In this document: positions 41,835 through 49,899 of the stretch, one piece after another | How positions within the stretch are numbered: position 1 is the stretch's first letter | Layout of the letters: every line of letters starts with the position of its first letter | Source: Miltoncostaea sp050249835 | Lineage (GTDB): Bacteria; Actinomycetota; Thermoleophilia; Miltoncostaeales; Miltoncostaeaceae | DNA length: 64,000 nt | Direction: 5' to 3' | Assembly (NCBI GenBank): GCA_050249835.1 | Contig: JBFWPT010000012.1 | Coordinates: forward strand, 11,377 to 75,376 | The notes under the pieces: model-generated | The model's database searches: none | Told to the model about the DNA's origin: nothing | The model's input: the letters and a program-made list of their open reading frames with translations, nothing else | Translations under genes and position numbers: made by a program

Positions 41835-43663
41835 CGGCGCGCCTCGCAGGCGATCCGCGTCTCGGCGCGGCAGACGTCCCAGCCGGTGCCGCCCGTGGCC
41901 CGGTCGCGCCCGGCGCCGCCCACGAGGCGGTCGGGGCCCGGGCCGCCGAGCAGCCGGTCGCGGCCTGCGCCGCCCTGCAGGAGGTCGCGCCCGGTGCCGC
42001 CGACGAGGCGGTCGGCCCCGGGGCCGCCGAGGAGGGTGTCGGAGCCCATGCCGCCGAACGCGGTGTCCTGCCCCGCCCCCAGGCAGATGAGGTCGCCGCC
42101 GCCCATCCCGCGCACCAGGTCGTCGCCGCCCATGGCCGCGATCACGTCACGCCGGGGGGTCCCGCGGATGACGTCGCGCCGTGCGGTGCCCACGATCGTC
42201 GCCGGGACCCCCGCGCAGCGCACCACGGCCGCCGCGCCCGCGCCCGGGGGCGCCGGGGGAGCGGGGCCGGGCGCCGCGGGGCCCGGGCCGGCGGGCGGCG
42301 GCGGGGGCGGCGCCGGGGTGCCCAGCACGTCGCGCAGCACCACGTCCGTCACGAAGGGGGCGGCGCCCACGGCCAGGTTGTCGGCCTCGGTCGCGAAGGC
42401 CACGAGGGCGCCGTCGGCCGAGACGGCGGGCATGCGCGACCCGGCGTCGGCGGGCGCGCCGCCGGCTCCCGGGGCGCGGCTCACGAGGATCGTCTCCCCG
42501 GTCGCGAGGTCGCGCAGGAACACGTCCTGGTACGCGTCGGCGTCGGCGCCCGACAGGTCCGGGGCCGTGGAGGAGAACGCCACCCGCGTGCCGTCGGCCG
42601 AGATCGCGGCGTCGTCGGAGGTCCCTGCGGCCGGTGTGCCCGCGACGCCCGTGGCGCGGCTGACCAGCGTCGTCGTCGCCGACGGGAGGTCGCGCACGAA
42701 CACGTCCATGGTGAGGTCGCGGTCGTCCGGGGACAGGTCGTCGGCGAGCGACTCGAAGGCGACCCGGCGGCCGTCAGCCGAGATCGCCGGGTTCTGGGCC
42801 GTGCGCTCGGCGGGGTCGCCGGCCGCGCCAGTGGCCCGGCTCACGAGCACCGTGGTCTGGGCGTCGAGGTCGCGCACGAGCACCCGGGAGCCCGCGGCGA
42901 CGTCGTCGTCCGTGAGGTTGCCCGCCCCGGACGTGAAGGCCACGACGCGGCCGTCGGCCGAGAGCGACGCCTCGAGCGACGGCCCGTCGCCCGCCTCGCC
43001 GTCGGCGCCGTCCGCCCGGCTCACCAGGGTCGTCGTCCCGGCCACGACGTCGCGCACGAACACGTCGAAACCCGCCGTGTCGTCGTCCGAGAGGTTCGCG
43101 GCGAGCGAGTGGAACGCCACGTACCGCCCGTCCGCCGACACCGAGGGCGCGAACGACGGGCCGTCCCCCTTGTCCCCGTCCGCGCCGGCGGCCCGGCTCA
43201 CGAGGGTCACGGCTCCGGTCTCCAGGTTCCGGACGTAGACGTCCGACAGGGTGTCGTCGTCATCGCCCGAGAGGTTCGCCGCCCGGCTGGCGAACGCCAC
43301 CACGCGGCCGTCGGCGGAGATGGCGGGCGTCCCCGATCCCCCGTCGGCGCCGGGCCCGGCGCCCGTCGCCCGGCTGACGAGCGTCGTGGTGCCCGCGACG
43401 GTGTCGCGCACGAAGACGTCGTCCGTGAGCAGGAATCCGCCCGGCGCGAGGGTCGTCGCCGACGAGGTGAAGGCGATCCGCGTGCCGTCGGCCGAGACCG
43501 ACGGCTGGGACGAGGGGCCGTCGCCCGCGACGCCCGCGGTCGACCGCGAGACGAGCACGACGTCGTCGCGGAAGGCCGAGGCCGGGAGGGCGAGGGCGAG
43601 GACGGCCACGGCCGCACCCAGGGCCACGGCCGCCGCGCGCGCCCGTCGGGAGGGACGCCGCAT
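41831..43663 (-). CDS. Secreted PD40-repeat protein with RTX-type glycine repeats
   Basis: A 610-residue protein. The signal peptide is RRARAAAVALGAAVAVLALA. About eight repeats of about 50 residues follow (VSADGTRIAF, DVFVRD, TTTLVSRATG), nearly identical in wording, so the DNA is internally repetitive. A long Pro/Ala/Gly linker leads to a C-terminal block of RTX-like nonapeptides (GGPGADRLVGG and similar) that normally bind Ca and fold outside the cell. A cysteine pair closes the protein. The likely role is surface or extracellular; no enzyme motif is seen. TAGGCT lies 8 nt before ATG 43663. Confidence 0.85.
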   Translation of the reverse strand: MRRPSRRARAAAVALGAAVAVLALALPASAFRDDVVLVSRSTAGVAGDGPSSQPSVSADGTRIAFTSSATTLAPGGFLLTDDVFVRDTVAGTTTLVSRATGAGPGADGGSGTPAISADGRVVAFASRAANLSGDDDDTLSDVYVRNLETGAVTLVSRAAGADGDKGDGPSFAPSVSADGRYVAFHSLAANLSDDDTAGFDVFVRDVVAGTTTLVSRADGADGEAGDGPSLEASLSADGRVVAFTSGAGNLTDDDVAAGSRVLVRDLDAQTTVLVSRATGAAGDPAERTAQNPAISADGRRVAFESLADDLSPDDRDLTMDVFVRDLPSATTTLVSRATGVAGTPAAGTSDDAAISADGTRVAFSSTAPDLSGADADAYQDVFLRDLATGETILVSRAPGAGGAPADAGSRMPAVSADGALVAFATEADNLAVGAAPFVTDVVLRDVLGTPAPPPPPPAGPGPAAPGPAPPAPPGAGAAAVVRCAGVPATIVGTARRDVIRGTPRRDVIAAMGGDDLVRGMGGGDLICLGAGQDTAFGGMGSDTLLGGPGADRLVGGTGRDLLQGGAGRDRLLGGPGPDRLVGGAGRDRATGGTGWDVCRAETRIACEARR

Positions 43664-43671
43664 CGGCGGCG

Positions 43672-43677
43672 AGCCTA
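43672..43677 (-). promoter_or_regulatory. Candidate -10 (TAGGCT) for a leaderless transcript
   Basis: It lies 8 nt before ATG 43663 of the PD40/RTX gene. Confidence 0.4.
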
Positions 43678-43723
43678 CGCCGCGGAGCCCGGCCGCGGGA
43701 GCGGGCCGGGCCCCGCGGGTGGC

Positions 43724-44881
43724 TCACCCCATCCCGACCGCCTGCGCCTGCTGCAGCTTCTTGCCCTCGGACTTGAGGGCCGGGGCGACCATCACCTCGC
43801 ACTTCTGGAAGCTCTGGATCGACTCGTAGCCACAGGTGGCGAGGGCGCTGCGGAGCCCGCCGACCAGGTTGAGCGTGCCGTCGTTCTCGTGGGCCGGGCC
43901 CGTGAGGATCTCCTCCAGCGAGCCGATCGTGGTCGTCTTGACCCGCGTGCCGCGCGGCAGGCTGGGGTGGAACGTCGCCATGCCCCAGTGGTAGCCGCGG
44001 CCGGGCGCCTCGGCCGCCTTCGCGAACGGGGAGCCGATCATGCAGGCGTCCGCGCCGCAGGCGATCGCCTTGGCCAGGTCGCCGGCGTAGGCCATGCCGC
44101 CGTCGGCGATGACGTTGACGTACTGGCCGGTCTCCAGCAGGTGCTGCATCCGGGCGCCCGCCGCGTCGGCGATCGCCGTGGCCTGCGGCACCCCCACCCC
44201 GATCACCTGGCGCGTCGTGCAGGCCGCGCCGGGGCCGACGCCCACGAGCACGCCCACCGCGCCGGTGCGCATGAGGTGCAGCGCCGCGTGGTACGAGGCG
44301 CATCCGCCGACGATCACCGGGATCGGCAGCTCCGCGATGAACCGCTTCAGGTTGAGCGGCTCGGTGACCGACGACACGTGCTCGGCCGAGACGACGGTGC
44401 CCTGGATGACCAGGATGTCGAGGCCCGCCTCCAGCACGACATCGATGAACTCGGTGACGCGCTGCGGGGTGAGCGACCCGGCCGCGAGCACGCCCTGCGC
44501 CTTGATCTCCTTGATGCGGTGCGCGATCAGCTCCGCCTTGACCGGCTCGCGGTACACCTCCTGCAGGCCCCGCGTCGCCTCCGGGACCGGGAGCCCCGCG
44601 ATGCGCTCCAGCTCCGCGTCGGCCTCCTCGTACCGGGTCTGGATCCCCTCGAGGTTGAGCACCCCGAGGCCCCCGATCCGCCCGATGATCCCCGCCGTGC
44701 GGGTGTCCACCACGCCGTCCATGGCCGACGCCAGGATCGGCAGCTCCAGCTCGTGCCCGTCGAGCCGCCACGAGAGGTCGACGTCCTCCGGGTCGCGCGT
44801 GCGCCGGCTGGGCACGATCGCGATCTCATCCAGCCCGTAGGCCCGCCGCCCCTTCTTGCCACGCCCGATCTCGATCTCCAC
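43724..44881 (-). CDS. GuaB3-family IMP dehydrogenase-like / GMP reductase-like protein
   Basis: A 385-residue TIM barrel without the CBS pair of true IMPDH. The catalytic Cys loop is GPGAACTTRQVIG, and VIADGGMAYAGDLAKAIACGADA is the phosphate-binding part. The N-terminal IEIGRGKKGRRAYGLDEIAI is typical of actinobacterial GuaB3. Family members have been reported to act as GMP reductases, so it may return GMP to IMP. GTG 44881 is preceded by GGGGGG. It follows a hairpin that ends the pfkB operon. Confidence 0.88.
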   Translation of the reverse strand: MEIEIGRGKKGRRAYGLDEIAIVPSRRTRDPEDVDLSWRLDGHELELPILASAMDGVVDTRTAGIIGRIGGLGVLNLEGIQTRYEEADAELERIAGLPVPEATRGLQEVYREPVKAELIAHRIKEIKAQGVLAAGSLTPQRVTEFIDVVLEAGLDILVIQGTVVSAEHVSSVTEPLNLKRFIAELPIPVIVGGCASYHAALHLMRTGAVGVLVGVGPGAACTTRQVIGVGVPQATAIADAAGARMQHLLETGQYVNVIADGGMAYAGDLAKAIACGADACMIGSPFAKAAEAPGRGYHWGMATFHPSLPRGTRVKTTTIGSLEEILTGPAHENDGTLNLVGGLRSALATCGYESIQSFQKCEVMVAPALKSEGKKLQQAQAVGMG

Positions 44882-44926
44882 TCAGCCCCCCCTGCGACAT
44901 CCGGCCGACCGCGCCCAGAGACGACT

Positions 44927-44960
44927 CGACCCAGGCCGGACTGTGCCGGGACCTGGGTCG
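44927..44960 (-). terminator. Hairpin downstream of the dac-pfkB operon
   Basis: CGACCCAGG and CCTGGGTCG form a 9-bp outer stem; an inner CCGG/CCGG extends it with a 2-nt bulge. It lies between the pfkB stop and the guaB3 start, so it could terminate the former or act in the leader of the latter. Confidence 0.55.
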
Positions 44961-45066
44961 GGGTCCATCGCATGGTGCGTCGATCGGTGCTTCACGTAGA
45001 CGATCGGCCGAGTGTAGCGTCGGCGTCGGCCTGCGGTCTCCTGCCGCGCCGCGTTGCAGGTTGCGT

Positions 45067-46017
45067 TCAGGGGTCGGCGACGACCTCCACCCGGCGCATC
45101 AGCGACTCGACGTCGGCGGGGTCGAAGACGCCGGCCCCGAAGCGCTGCGTGTTGGCCGCGCCGCAGGCCACCGCGAGCGCCAGCGCGCGCTCGGGCGTCT
45201 CGTCGGCGTAGCGCCCGGAGAGGTAGCCGGCCAGGAGGGCGTCCCCGGATCCGACGGTGGACACGACGTCCTGCCGCCGCGGCAGCCGCGCCCGGTAGGT
45301 GCGCCCCCGCTTGCCCTGCTCGGTCCGCACCCGGGCCACGCACCCGTCCTCGTGGTGGATGATCGCGGTCTCGGCGCCCATGTGGGTGAGCGTCTCCACC
45401 GCAGCGGCCATGTCGTCCTCGTCGGCGAACTCGTGGCCCACGATCTCCTCGGCCTCGCGGACGTTCGGGCTCACCACCCCCGGCTCGGCCTGCAGCGCCG
45501 CGCGCAGCGCGGGCCCCGAGGTGTCCACCGCGGTGATGATGTCGTGGCGCCGCAGCTCGCGCAGCAGGGACTCGTAGAAGTCGTGCGGCACGTCGCGCGG
45601 CAGGGACCCCGCCAGCACGAAGATGTCGGCGCCCTTCGACAGGTAGCGGATCTTGTCGAGCAGCACGTCCAGCTCGGCGGCCTGCACCGAGGGGCCCCAC
45701 TCGTTGATCTCCGTCTGCTGGTTGTTGGTGGGGTCGATGACCGCCGTGCTCGTCCGCGACTCGTCGGCGATCCGCACGAAGTCGTTGAGGATGCCCTCGC
45801 TGGTGAGCTCCTCGATGAGGTAGGTGCCGACGCGCCCGCCGGCGAGGCCGGTCGCGATGACCGGCTGGCCCAGCCGCTTCAGCGCCCGCGCCACGTTGAC
45901 GCCCTTGCCGCCCGGCAGGCGCAGCGAGGCGTCGGCGCGGTGGCGCGCGCCCACCTGCAGGTTCGGGACCCGCACGGTGCGGTCCAGGGCGGCGTTGAGG
46001 GTGACCGTGACGATCAC
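45067..46017 (-). CDS. PfkB-family sugar-phosphate kinase (1-phosphofructokinase/tagatose-6-P kinase-like)
   Basis: A 316-residue ribokinase-fold kinase. The N-terminus VTLNAALDRTVRVPNL, the substrate motif LPGGKGVNVARALKRLG and the anion-hole signature TVGSGDALLAGYL (catalytic Asp) match the hexose-phosphate branch. No PTS fructose genes are near, so the substrate is uncertain. GTG 46017 overlaps the carboxypeptidase stop (GTGA), showing translational coupling to a cell-wall gene. Confidence 0.9.
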   Translation of the reverse strand: MIVTVTLNAALDRTVRVPNLQVGARHRADASLRLPGGKGVNVARALKRLGQPVIATGLAGGRVGTYLIEELTSEGILNDFVRIADESRTSTAVIDPTNNQQTEINEWGPSVQAAELDVLLDKIRYLSKGADIFVLAGSLPRDVPHDFYESLLRELRRHDIITAVDTSGPALRAALQAEPGVVSPNVREAEEIVGHEFADEDDMAAAVETLTHMGAETAIIHHEDGCVARVRTEQGKRGRTYRARLPRRQDVVSTVGSGDALLAGYLSGRYADETPERALALAVACGAANTQRFGAGVFDPADVESLMRRVEVVADP

Positions 46018-47150
46018 AGCAGGGATCCGATCCCCGCCCGGAAGCGGTCCCACACCGACGGCGCCGAGGCGCCGCTCGTGGCGATCAGGGCGCGCCTGCC
46101 CAGCACCCGGTCGCCCTGCCGCACGGTGATCGTGCCGACCTCCTGTCCCGCGGTGACGGGGCCGCTCAGCTCCACGGGCGCCTCGATCGTCTCGGTCACC
46201 GGAGCGCCGTCGAGGCGCAGCGCCGCGACCAGGGGGCGCTCGGCGCGGTAGGGGATCTCCGTGCCCGGCTTGTCGTCCACGGGCACCCGCCCAACCACCT
46301 CGTCCCGCCCGATCAGGGTCGCGCGGCCGTACTGGCGGAAGCCGTAGGTGAGGAGCGCGTCCGCGTCCAGCGCCCGGCGGTCGGACGAGGGCGAGCCGAT
46401 GATCGCCGCGTAGAGCGCCACGCCCCCGAGGCCCTCCCGCCGCGAGTGGGCGACGAGGGAGAACCCCGCGTCGTCGGTCATGCCGGTCTTGACGCCGTCG
46501 GCCTCCGGGTCGAGGTCGAGCAGCAGGTTCTCGGACTCGTAGGTCCGCGTGCCCCGCCCGCCGGGCCCGGGGATGCTGGCCTGCCGCTGCGCGACGATCT
46601 CGCGGAACACCGGGTCCTTCATGGCCTCCTGCGCGATCGTCACCAGGTCGCGGACGCTCGCGTGGTGGCCGGGGGCGTCGAGGCCGTGCGGGTTGGCGAA
46701 CCGGGTGTGCTCCAGCCCGAGGGCCTCGGCGCGCTGGTTCATGAGCTCGACGAAGCCCTCCTCCGAGCCGGCGACGCCGACCGCCAGGGTGAGGGCGGCG
46801 TCGTTGCCGCTCGCGACGAGCAGCGCGGTGAGCAGGTCGCGGACCGTCAGGGTCTCCCCCGCCACGAGGCTGCCGCTCGACTCCCCCACCTCGGTCGCCT
46901 CCGGCGGGACGGTCATCACCTCGTCCGGCTCCGCCGCCTCCAGCGCCACCAGCGCGGTCATGATCTTGGTCGTGCTCGCCATCGGAAGCTCCCGGTCGGG
47001 CGCGCGCTGGGCCAGCGTCTCCCCCGTCGCCGGGTCGATGACGATGTAGGCCGCGGCATCGACCGGCGGCGGGGTCCCCACCCCGGCGGCCCACGGTGCG
47101 CCGACCAGGAGGCTCGCGAGGGCGGCCAGGATGGCGAGCCGGCGCAGCAC
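46014..47150 (-). CDS. D-alanyl-D-alanine carboxypeptidase (S11, DacA-like)
   Basis: A 378-residue low-molecular-mass PBP. The signal peptide is LRRLAILAALASLLVG; SxxK is in MASTTKIMTAL, SxN in ASGNDAAL and KTG in DGVKTGMT. A C-terminal PBP5-type beta domain follows (about 270-378), and no clear membrane anchor ends the protein. It trims terminal D-Ala from stem peptides. GTG 47150 is fixed by TAGGAT 7 nt upstream; longer reading frames have no signal peptide. Confidence 0.93.
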   Translation of the reverse strand: MLRRLAILAALASLLVGAPWAAGVGTPPPVDAAAYIVIDPATGETLAQRAPDRELPMASTTKIMTALVALEAAEPDEVMTVPPEATEVGESSGSLVAGETLTVRDLLTALLVASGNDAALTLAVGVAGSEEGFVELMNQRAEALGLEHTRFANPHGLDAPGHHASVRDLVTIAQEAMKDPVFREIVAQRQASIPGPGGRGTRTYESENLLLDLDPEADGVKTGMTDDAGFSLVAHSRREGLGGVALYAAIIGSPSSDRRALDADALLTYGFRQYGRATLIGRDEVVGRVPVDDKPGTEIPYRAERPLVAALRLDGAPVTETIEAPVELSGPVTAGQEVGTITVRQGDRVLGRRALIATSGASAPSVWDRFRAGIGSLL

Positions 47151-47157
47151 GCTCGGG

Positions 47158-47163
47158 ATCCTA
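47158..47163 (-). promoter_or_regulatory. Candidate -10 (TAGGAT) for a leaderless GTG start
   Basis: It lies 7 nt before GTG 47150. A GCGAAA-like element about 17 bp further upstream may serve as -35. Confidence 0.45.
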
Positions 47164-47275
47164 GCGTCGGGAGGGGCGCTTTTCGCACGTCTCCGGTGAA
47201 CGCGGTGATCCGGATCGGGGGCTCGTCCGTAGACCCCTGGAGCACCACCCGTTCCGGACCCGGAGGTGGACTCCC

Positions 47276-47806
47276 GTGATCGCGACGGCACCGCTCGACC
47301 CCGACCGCACCGCCCTGCTCCTCATCGCCTCGCCGCAGGAGGACCCGCCCGGCCCGCCGGCCGCGGGGCTGGCGGGCGCGGCCGCCCTCGTGCGGCGGGC
47401 CCGCGCCGTCGGCGTCCACGTCGTGCATGTGCATCATCTGCCTCCGGCGGGTAACGAGGGGGGAGGAACCTCCGCGGCGGTCCCCGCGGGGTGGGAGGCC
47501 GTGGTGGAGACCCGCGCCGCCGACCCCTTCGCAGGGACGCGGTTGCAGGAGGAGCTCTCGGCTCGGGGGGTGGACGCGGTGGTGATGGCGGGACCCATGA
47601 CGCTCGACTGCTGCGAGGCCGCCGCCCTGCAGTCGATGGCCCGCCGCTACCGCACCCTCGTCGCGGACGACGCCCTCGGCGCGGACGAGCGGGGCGCCGC
47701 CGAGCGCGCCCGGGTGCTGCGGGAGCGCAACCGCGCCGGGGCCGAGGTGCTCTCGGCCGGCGCCATCGCCGGCCTCTGGGACGCGGAGGACGCCCCGCCC
47801 CTGTAG
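47276..47806 (+). CDS. Isochorismatase-like protein lacking catalytic Asp and Lys
   Basis: A 176-residue cysteine-hydrolase fold. The family Cys is kept (C112 in MTLDCCEAAAL), but the N-terminal Asp of the usual IDxQ motif is Ser (ASPQ, S19) and the Lys of the KxxxSAF-type motif is Thr (TRAADPF). The Asp-Lys-Cys triad is thus broken, so normal amidase/isochorismatase chemistry is unlikely. GTG 47276 has GGAGGTGG about 7 nt upstream. It ends before two tandem hairpins. Confidence 0.8.
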   Translation: MIATAPLDPDRTALLLIASPQEDPPGPPAAGLAGAAALVRRARAVGVHVVHVHHLPPAGNEGGGTSAAVPAGWEAVVETRAADPFAGTRLQEELSARGVDAVVMAGPMTLDCCEAAALQSMARRYRTLVADDALGADERGAAERARVLRERNRAGAEVLSAGAIAGLWDAEDAPPL

Positions 47807-47820
47807 CCCGTCACCCGTCG

Positions 47821-47844
47821 CCACCCCGCCCGCGAGCGGGGTGG
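47821..47844 (+). terminator. 9-bp terminator-like hairpin
   Basis: CCACCCCGC and GCGGGGTGG enclose a 6-nt loop, 14 nt after the stop of the isochorismatase-like gene. Confidence 0.65.
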
Positions 47845-47849
47845 AGAAC

Positions 47850-47893
47850 GATCCCCGCGGGCGCCGGAGGTCCGGCCGGCGCTCGTGGGGATC
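47850..47893. terminator. 16-bp hairpin with GATC ends near the pyrF stop
   Basis: GATCCCCGCGGGCGCC pairs with GGCGCTCGTGGGGATC through 14 Watson-Crick and two G-T positions, loop 12 nt. It lies 13 nt beyond the pyrF stop on the minus strand and follows another hairpin, so it probably serves both strands. Confidence 0.6.
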
Positions 47894-47906
47894 GGCTACA
47901 CCTCCG

Positions 47907-48758
47907 TCAGACGGCCTCCGGAGGCTCCCCGGGGTCCCCGCCCTCGTACGCCGCCCAGAGCCGGGACCGCAGGTCCTCCGCGGCCCGCCGGGGGCTCTCG
48001 GCGAAGATGATCGACCGGCTCGCGGAGACCAGGGCGCCGGCGGGGCGGCCGCCGAAGGCCGGGCCGAGGTCCTCGGGGCGTCCGCCCTGGGCGCCGACGC
48101 CGGGGATGAGGAAGGGCTGGTCCGGCATGAGGGCGCGCAGGGCGACCATCCGCTCGGGCACGGTCGCGCCCACCACGGCGCCGACGTTCGAGATGCCCGA
48201 GGCGTCGACCCCGGGCGCCCCCCAATCCGCCACCTTGCGGGCCACGGCCTCGTGCCAGAGGCCGCCGCCGGCGAGCGGCAGGTCCTGCAGCTCCGCGGCG
48301 CCCGGGTTGGAGGTGCGCACGAGGGCGAACAGGCCGCGCCCGCCGGCGCCGGCGGCCTCCACGAACGGGGCCATCGCGTCGCCGCCGAGCATCGGGTTCA
48401 CCGTGAGCGCGTCGATGGGGGTGCGCAGGAAGGCGTCGGCGTAGGCCTGGCTCGTGACCCCCACGTCGCCGCGCTTCGCGTCGGCGATCACCAGCAGGCC
48501 GGCCTCGGAGGCCGCCGCGGCGACGCGCTCGAAGGCGTCCCACCCGGCCGTCCCGAAGCGCTCGAAGGTGGCGAGCTGCAGCTTGGCCGCGACGCAGGCG
48601 GGGCCGGCGGCGGCGATGGCCCGGCGGCAGAACGCGCGGGCGCCCTCCGCCCCGCCCGGGACGCGCGCGGGGTCGGGGTCGAGGCCGAGCACGACCTGGC
48701 TGCCGCGCGCCTCGACGGCGGCGGTCAGGCGCGCGCCGAAGCCCTCGCCCGCGGTCAC
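47907..48758 (-). CDS. pyrF: Orotidine 5'-phosphate decarboxylase, subfamily 2
   Basis: A 283-residue enzyme making UMP. VIADAKRGDVG holds the catalytic Asp-Lys-Asp set and marks the long, type 2 form; VNPMLGGDAMAPF and FLIPGVGAQGG are the phosphate-binding parts. GTG 48758 overlaps the stop of the AEC transporter gene (GTGA). No other pyr gene is near. Confidence 0.92.
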   Translation of the reverse strand: MTAGEGFGARLTAAVEARGSQVVLGLDPDPARVPGGAEGARAFCRRAIAAAGPACVAAKLQLATFERFGTAGWDAFERVAAAASEAGLLVIADAKRGDVGVTSQAYADAFLRTPIDALTVNPMLGGDAMAPFVEAAGAGGRGLFALVRTSNPGAAELQDLPLAGGGLWHEAVARKVADWGAPGVDASGISNVGAVVGATVPERMVALRALMPDQPFLIPGVGAQGGRPEDLGPAFGGRPAGALVSASRSIIFAESPRRAAEDLRSRLWAAYEGGDPGEPPEAV

Positions 48759-49672
48759 AGGAGCAGCGCCCGCCACGCGGGCAGGGTGACGGTGGACAGC
48801 AGCGTCGTCACGACGACGGCGCTGGCGAGGACGTCCGATCTGAGTCCGGAGCGGGTGCCGATCACGAGCGACATCATGGCGGTCGGCATGGCCGCCATGA
48901 TGACGACCGTGTTGCGGACGTCCCCCTCGAGGCGCAGGAGGGCCGCGATCGCGACCCCCAGGAGGGTCGCCAGGCCGAGCTTCACCACGACCACGTAGCC
49001 CAGCTCGCGCCAGAGCCGCTCCACCCCGCGCAGGTCCAGCATCAGCCCCGCGTAGATCATCGTCAGCGGCAGGGTGGCGGCGCCCAGGATCTCGAAGGGG
49101 CGCTCGACCAGCGCCGGCAGGTCCTCCACCCCGGCCAGGTTCACCGCGAGCCCCGCCACGAGCGCCCACGTCGGCGGCAGCAGCAGGGAGCGCCCCAGGT
49201 CGCCCAGCGACACCCGCGGCCCGTCGTCGGGGCGGCCGTACGCCGTGGCGACCGCGACGGTCGACGTCCAGGTGATGATCCCCGTCGCCAGGGCGTCGTA
49301 CATGACCGCCGCCGGCAGCGAGAAGCCGTCGCCGGACGCCGCGATCAGGGGGAGCCCGAAGAAGCCGGTGTTGCCGACGGCCGTCGCGACGATGAGCGCC
49401 CCTGCCCGCGGGCGCTCCATGCCCCAGACGCGGGTGGACAGGCCGACGATGCCGAGCAGGATGAGGTGGATCGCGAAGCCCGCGACCGGCACCAGCACGA
49501 GCGTCCCGTCCAGGTCGGCGTTGACCAGGATCAGGAAGATCAGGGGCGGCAGCGCGAGGTGGATGACCACCCGCACCAGCAGCGGGCCGTCCTCGCGCCG
49601 GATCACCCCCGCGCGGCGCGCGACGGCCCCCGCGAGGATGATGAGGAGCGCGCCGAAGGCGGTCTCGGTCAC
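48755..49672 (-). CDS. AEC-family membrane transporter
   Basis: A 305-residue membrane protein with about ten hydrophobic segments in two halves of five, as in auxin-efflux-carrier-like (AEC/BART) permeases. The conserved region GNTGFFGLPLIAASG is in segment 4 and the C-terminal half has LPLTMIYAGLMLD. The substrate is unknown; relatives move malate, malonate or amino-acid-derived anions. GTG 49672 overlaps the end of a possible four-codon leader frame. It is coupled to pyrF. Confidence 0.87.
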   Translation of the reverse strand: MTETAFGALLIILAGAVARRAGVIRREDGPLLVRVVIHLALPPLIFLILVNADLDGTLVLVPVAGFAIHLILLGIVGLSTRVWGMERPRAGALIVATAVGNTGFFGLPLIAASGDGFSLPAAVMYDALATGIITWTSTVAVATAYGRPDDGPRVSLGDLGRSLLLPPTWALVAGLAVNLAGVEDLPALVERPFEILGAATLPLTMIYAGLMLDLRGVERLWRELGYVVVVKLGLATLLGVAIAALLRLEGDVRNTVVIMAAMPTAMMSLVIGTRSGLRSDVLASAVVVTTLLSTVTLPAWRALLL

Positions 49673-49683
49673 GCCGGGATCAC
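49669..49683 (-). promoter_or_regulatory. Possible four-codon leaderless leader ORF
   Basis: GTG-ATC-CCG-GCG-TGA starts 7 nt after TACCCT (49696-49691), and its stop overlaps the AEC start GTG. If real, ribosomes entering here would re-initiate on the transporter gene, which lacks a Shine-Dalgarno. Confidence 0.3.
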
Positions 49684-49899
49684 GCCGCCGAGGGTACCAG
49701 CGCCCCGGCGGCGGACCCGAGCGGATCCGGGCCAGGAGCCAGTCGTGAAACCAAGGTCGTGCGATCCGCCGAGCGAAAACCGAGTGATCCGGATGGCCGC
49801 GGCCACCGCCGATGCCCGGAGGGCCTCGGTGGTGACGCGGGCGCCGGAGCGCGAAGGTTTGCAGCCGGCGGGCGTGCGACCGACTTTCGCGACAGGCTC

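Noticed and set aside
39318..43238. Open plus-strand frame of about 1300 codons
   Set aside because: It runs antisense through guaA, the beta-CASP gene and the PD40 gene, has low-complexity composition and no domain.
41831..43663. Tandem DNA repeats as a mobile or satellite element
   Set aside because: The repetition follows the reading frame and encodes PD40 and glycine-rich protein repeats.
43724..44881. True IMP dehydrogenase (guaB)
   Set aside because: No CBS domain pair; N-terminus and length fit GuaB3 instead.
44882..45066. tRNA or small RNA gene in the 185-bp spacer
   Set aside because: The hairpin here lacks T-arm and anticodon features; a terminator or leader structure explains it.
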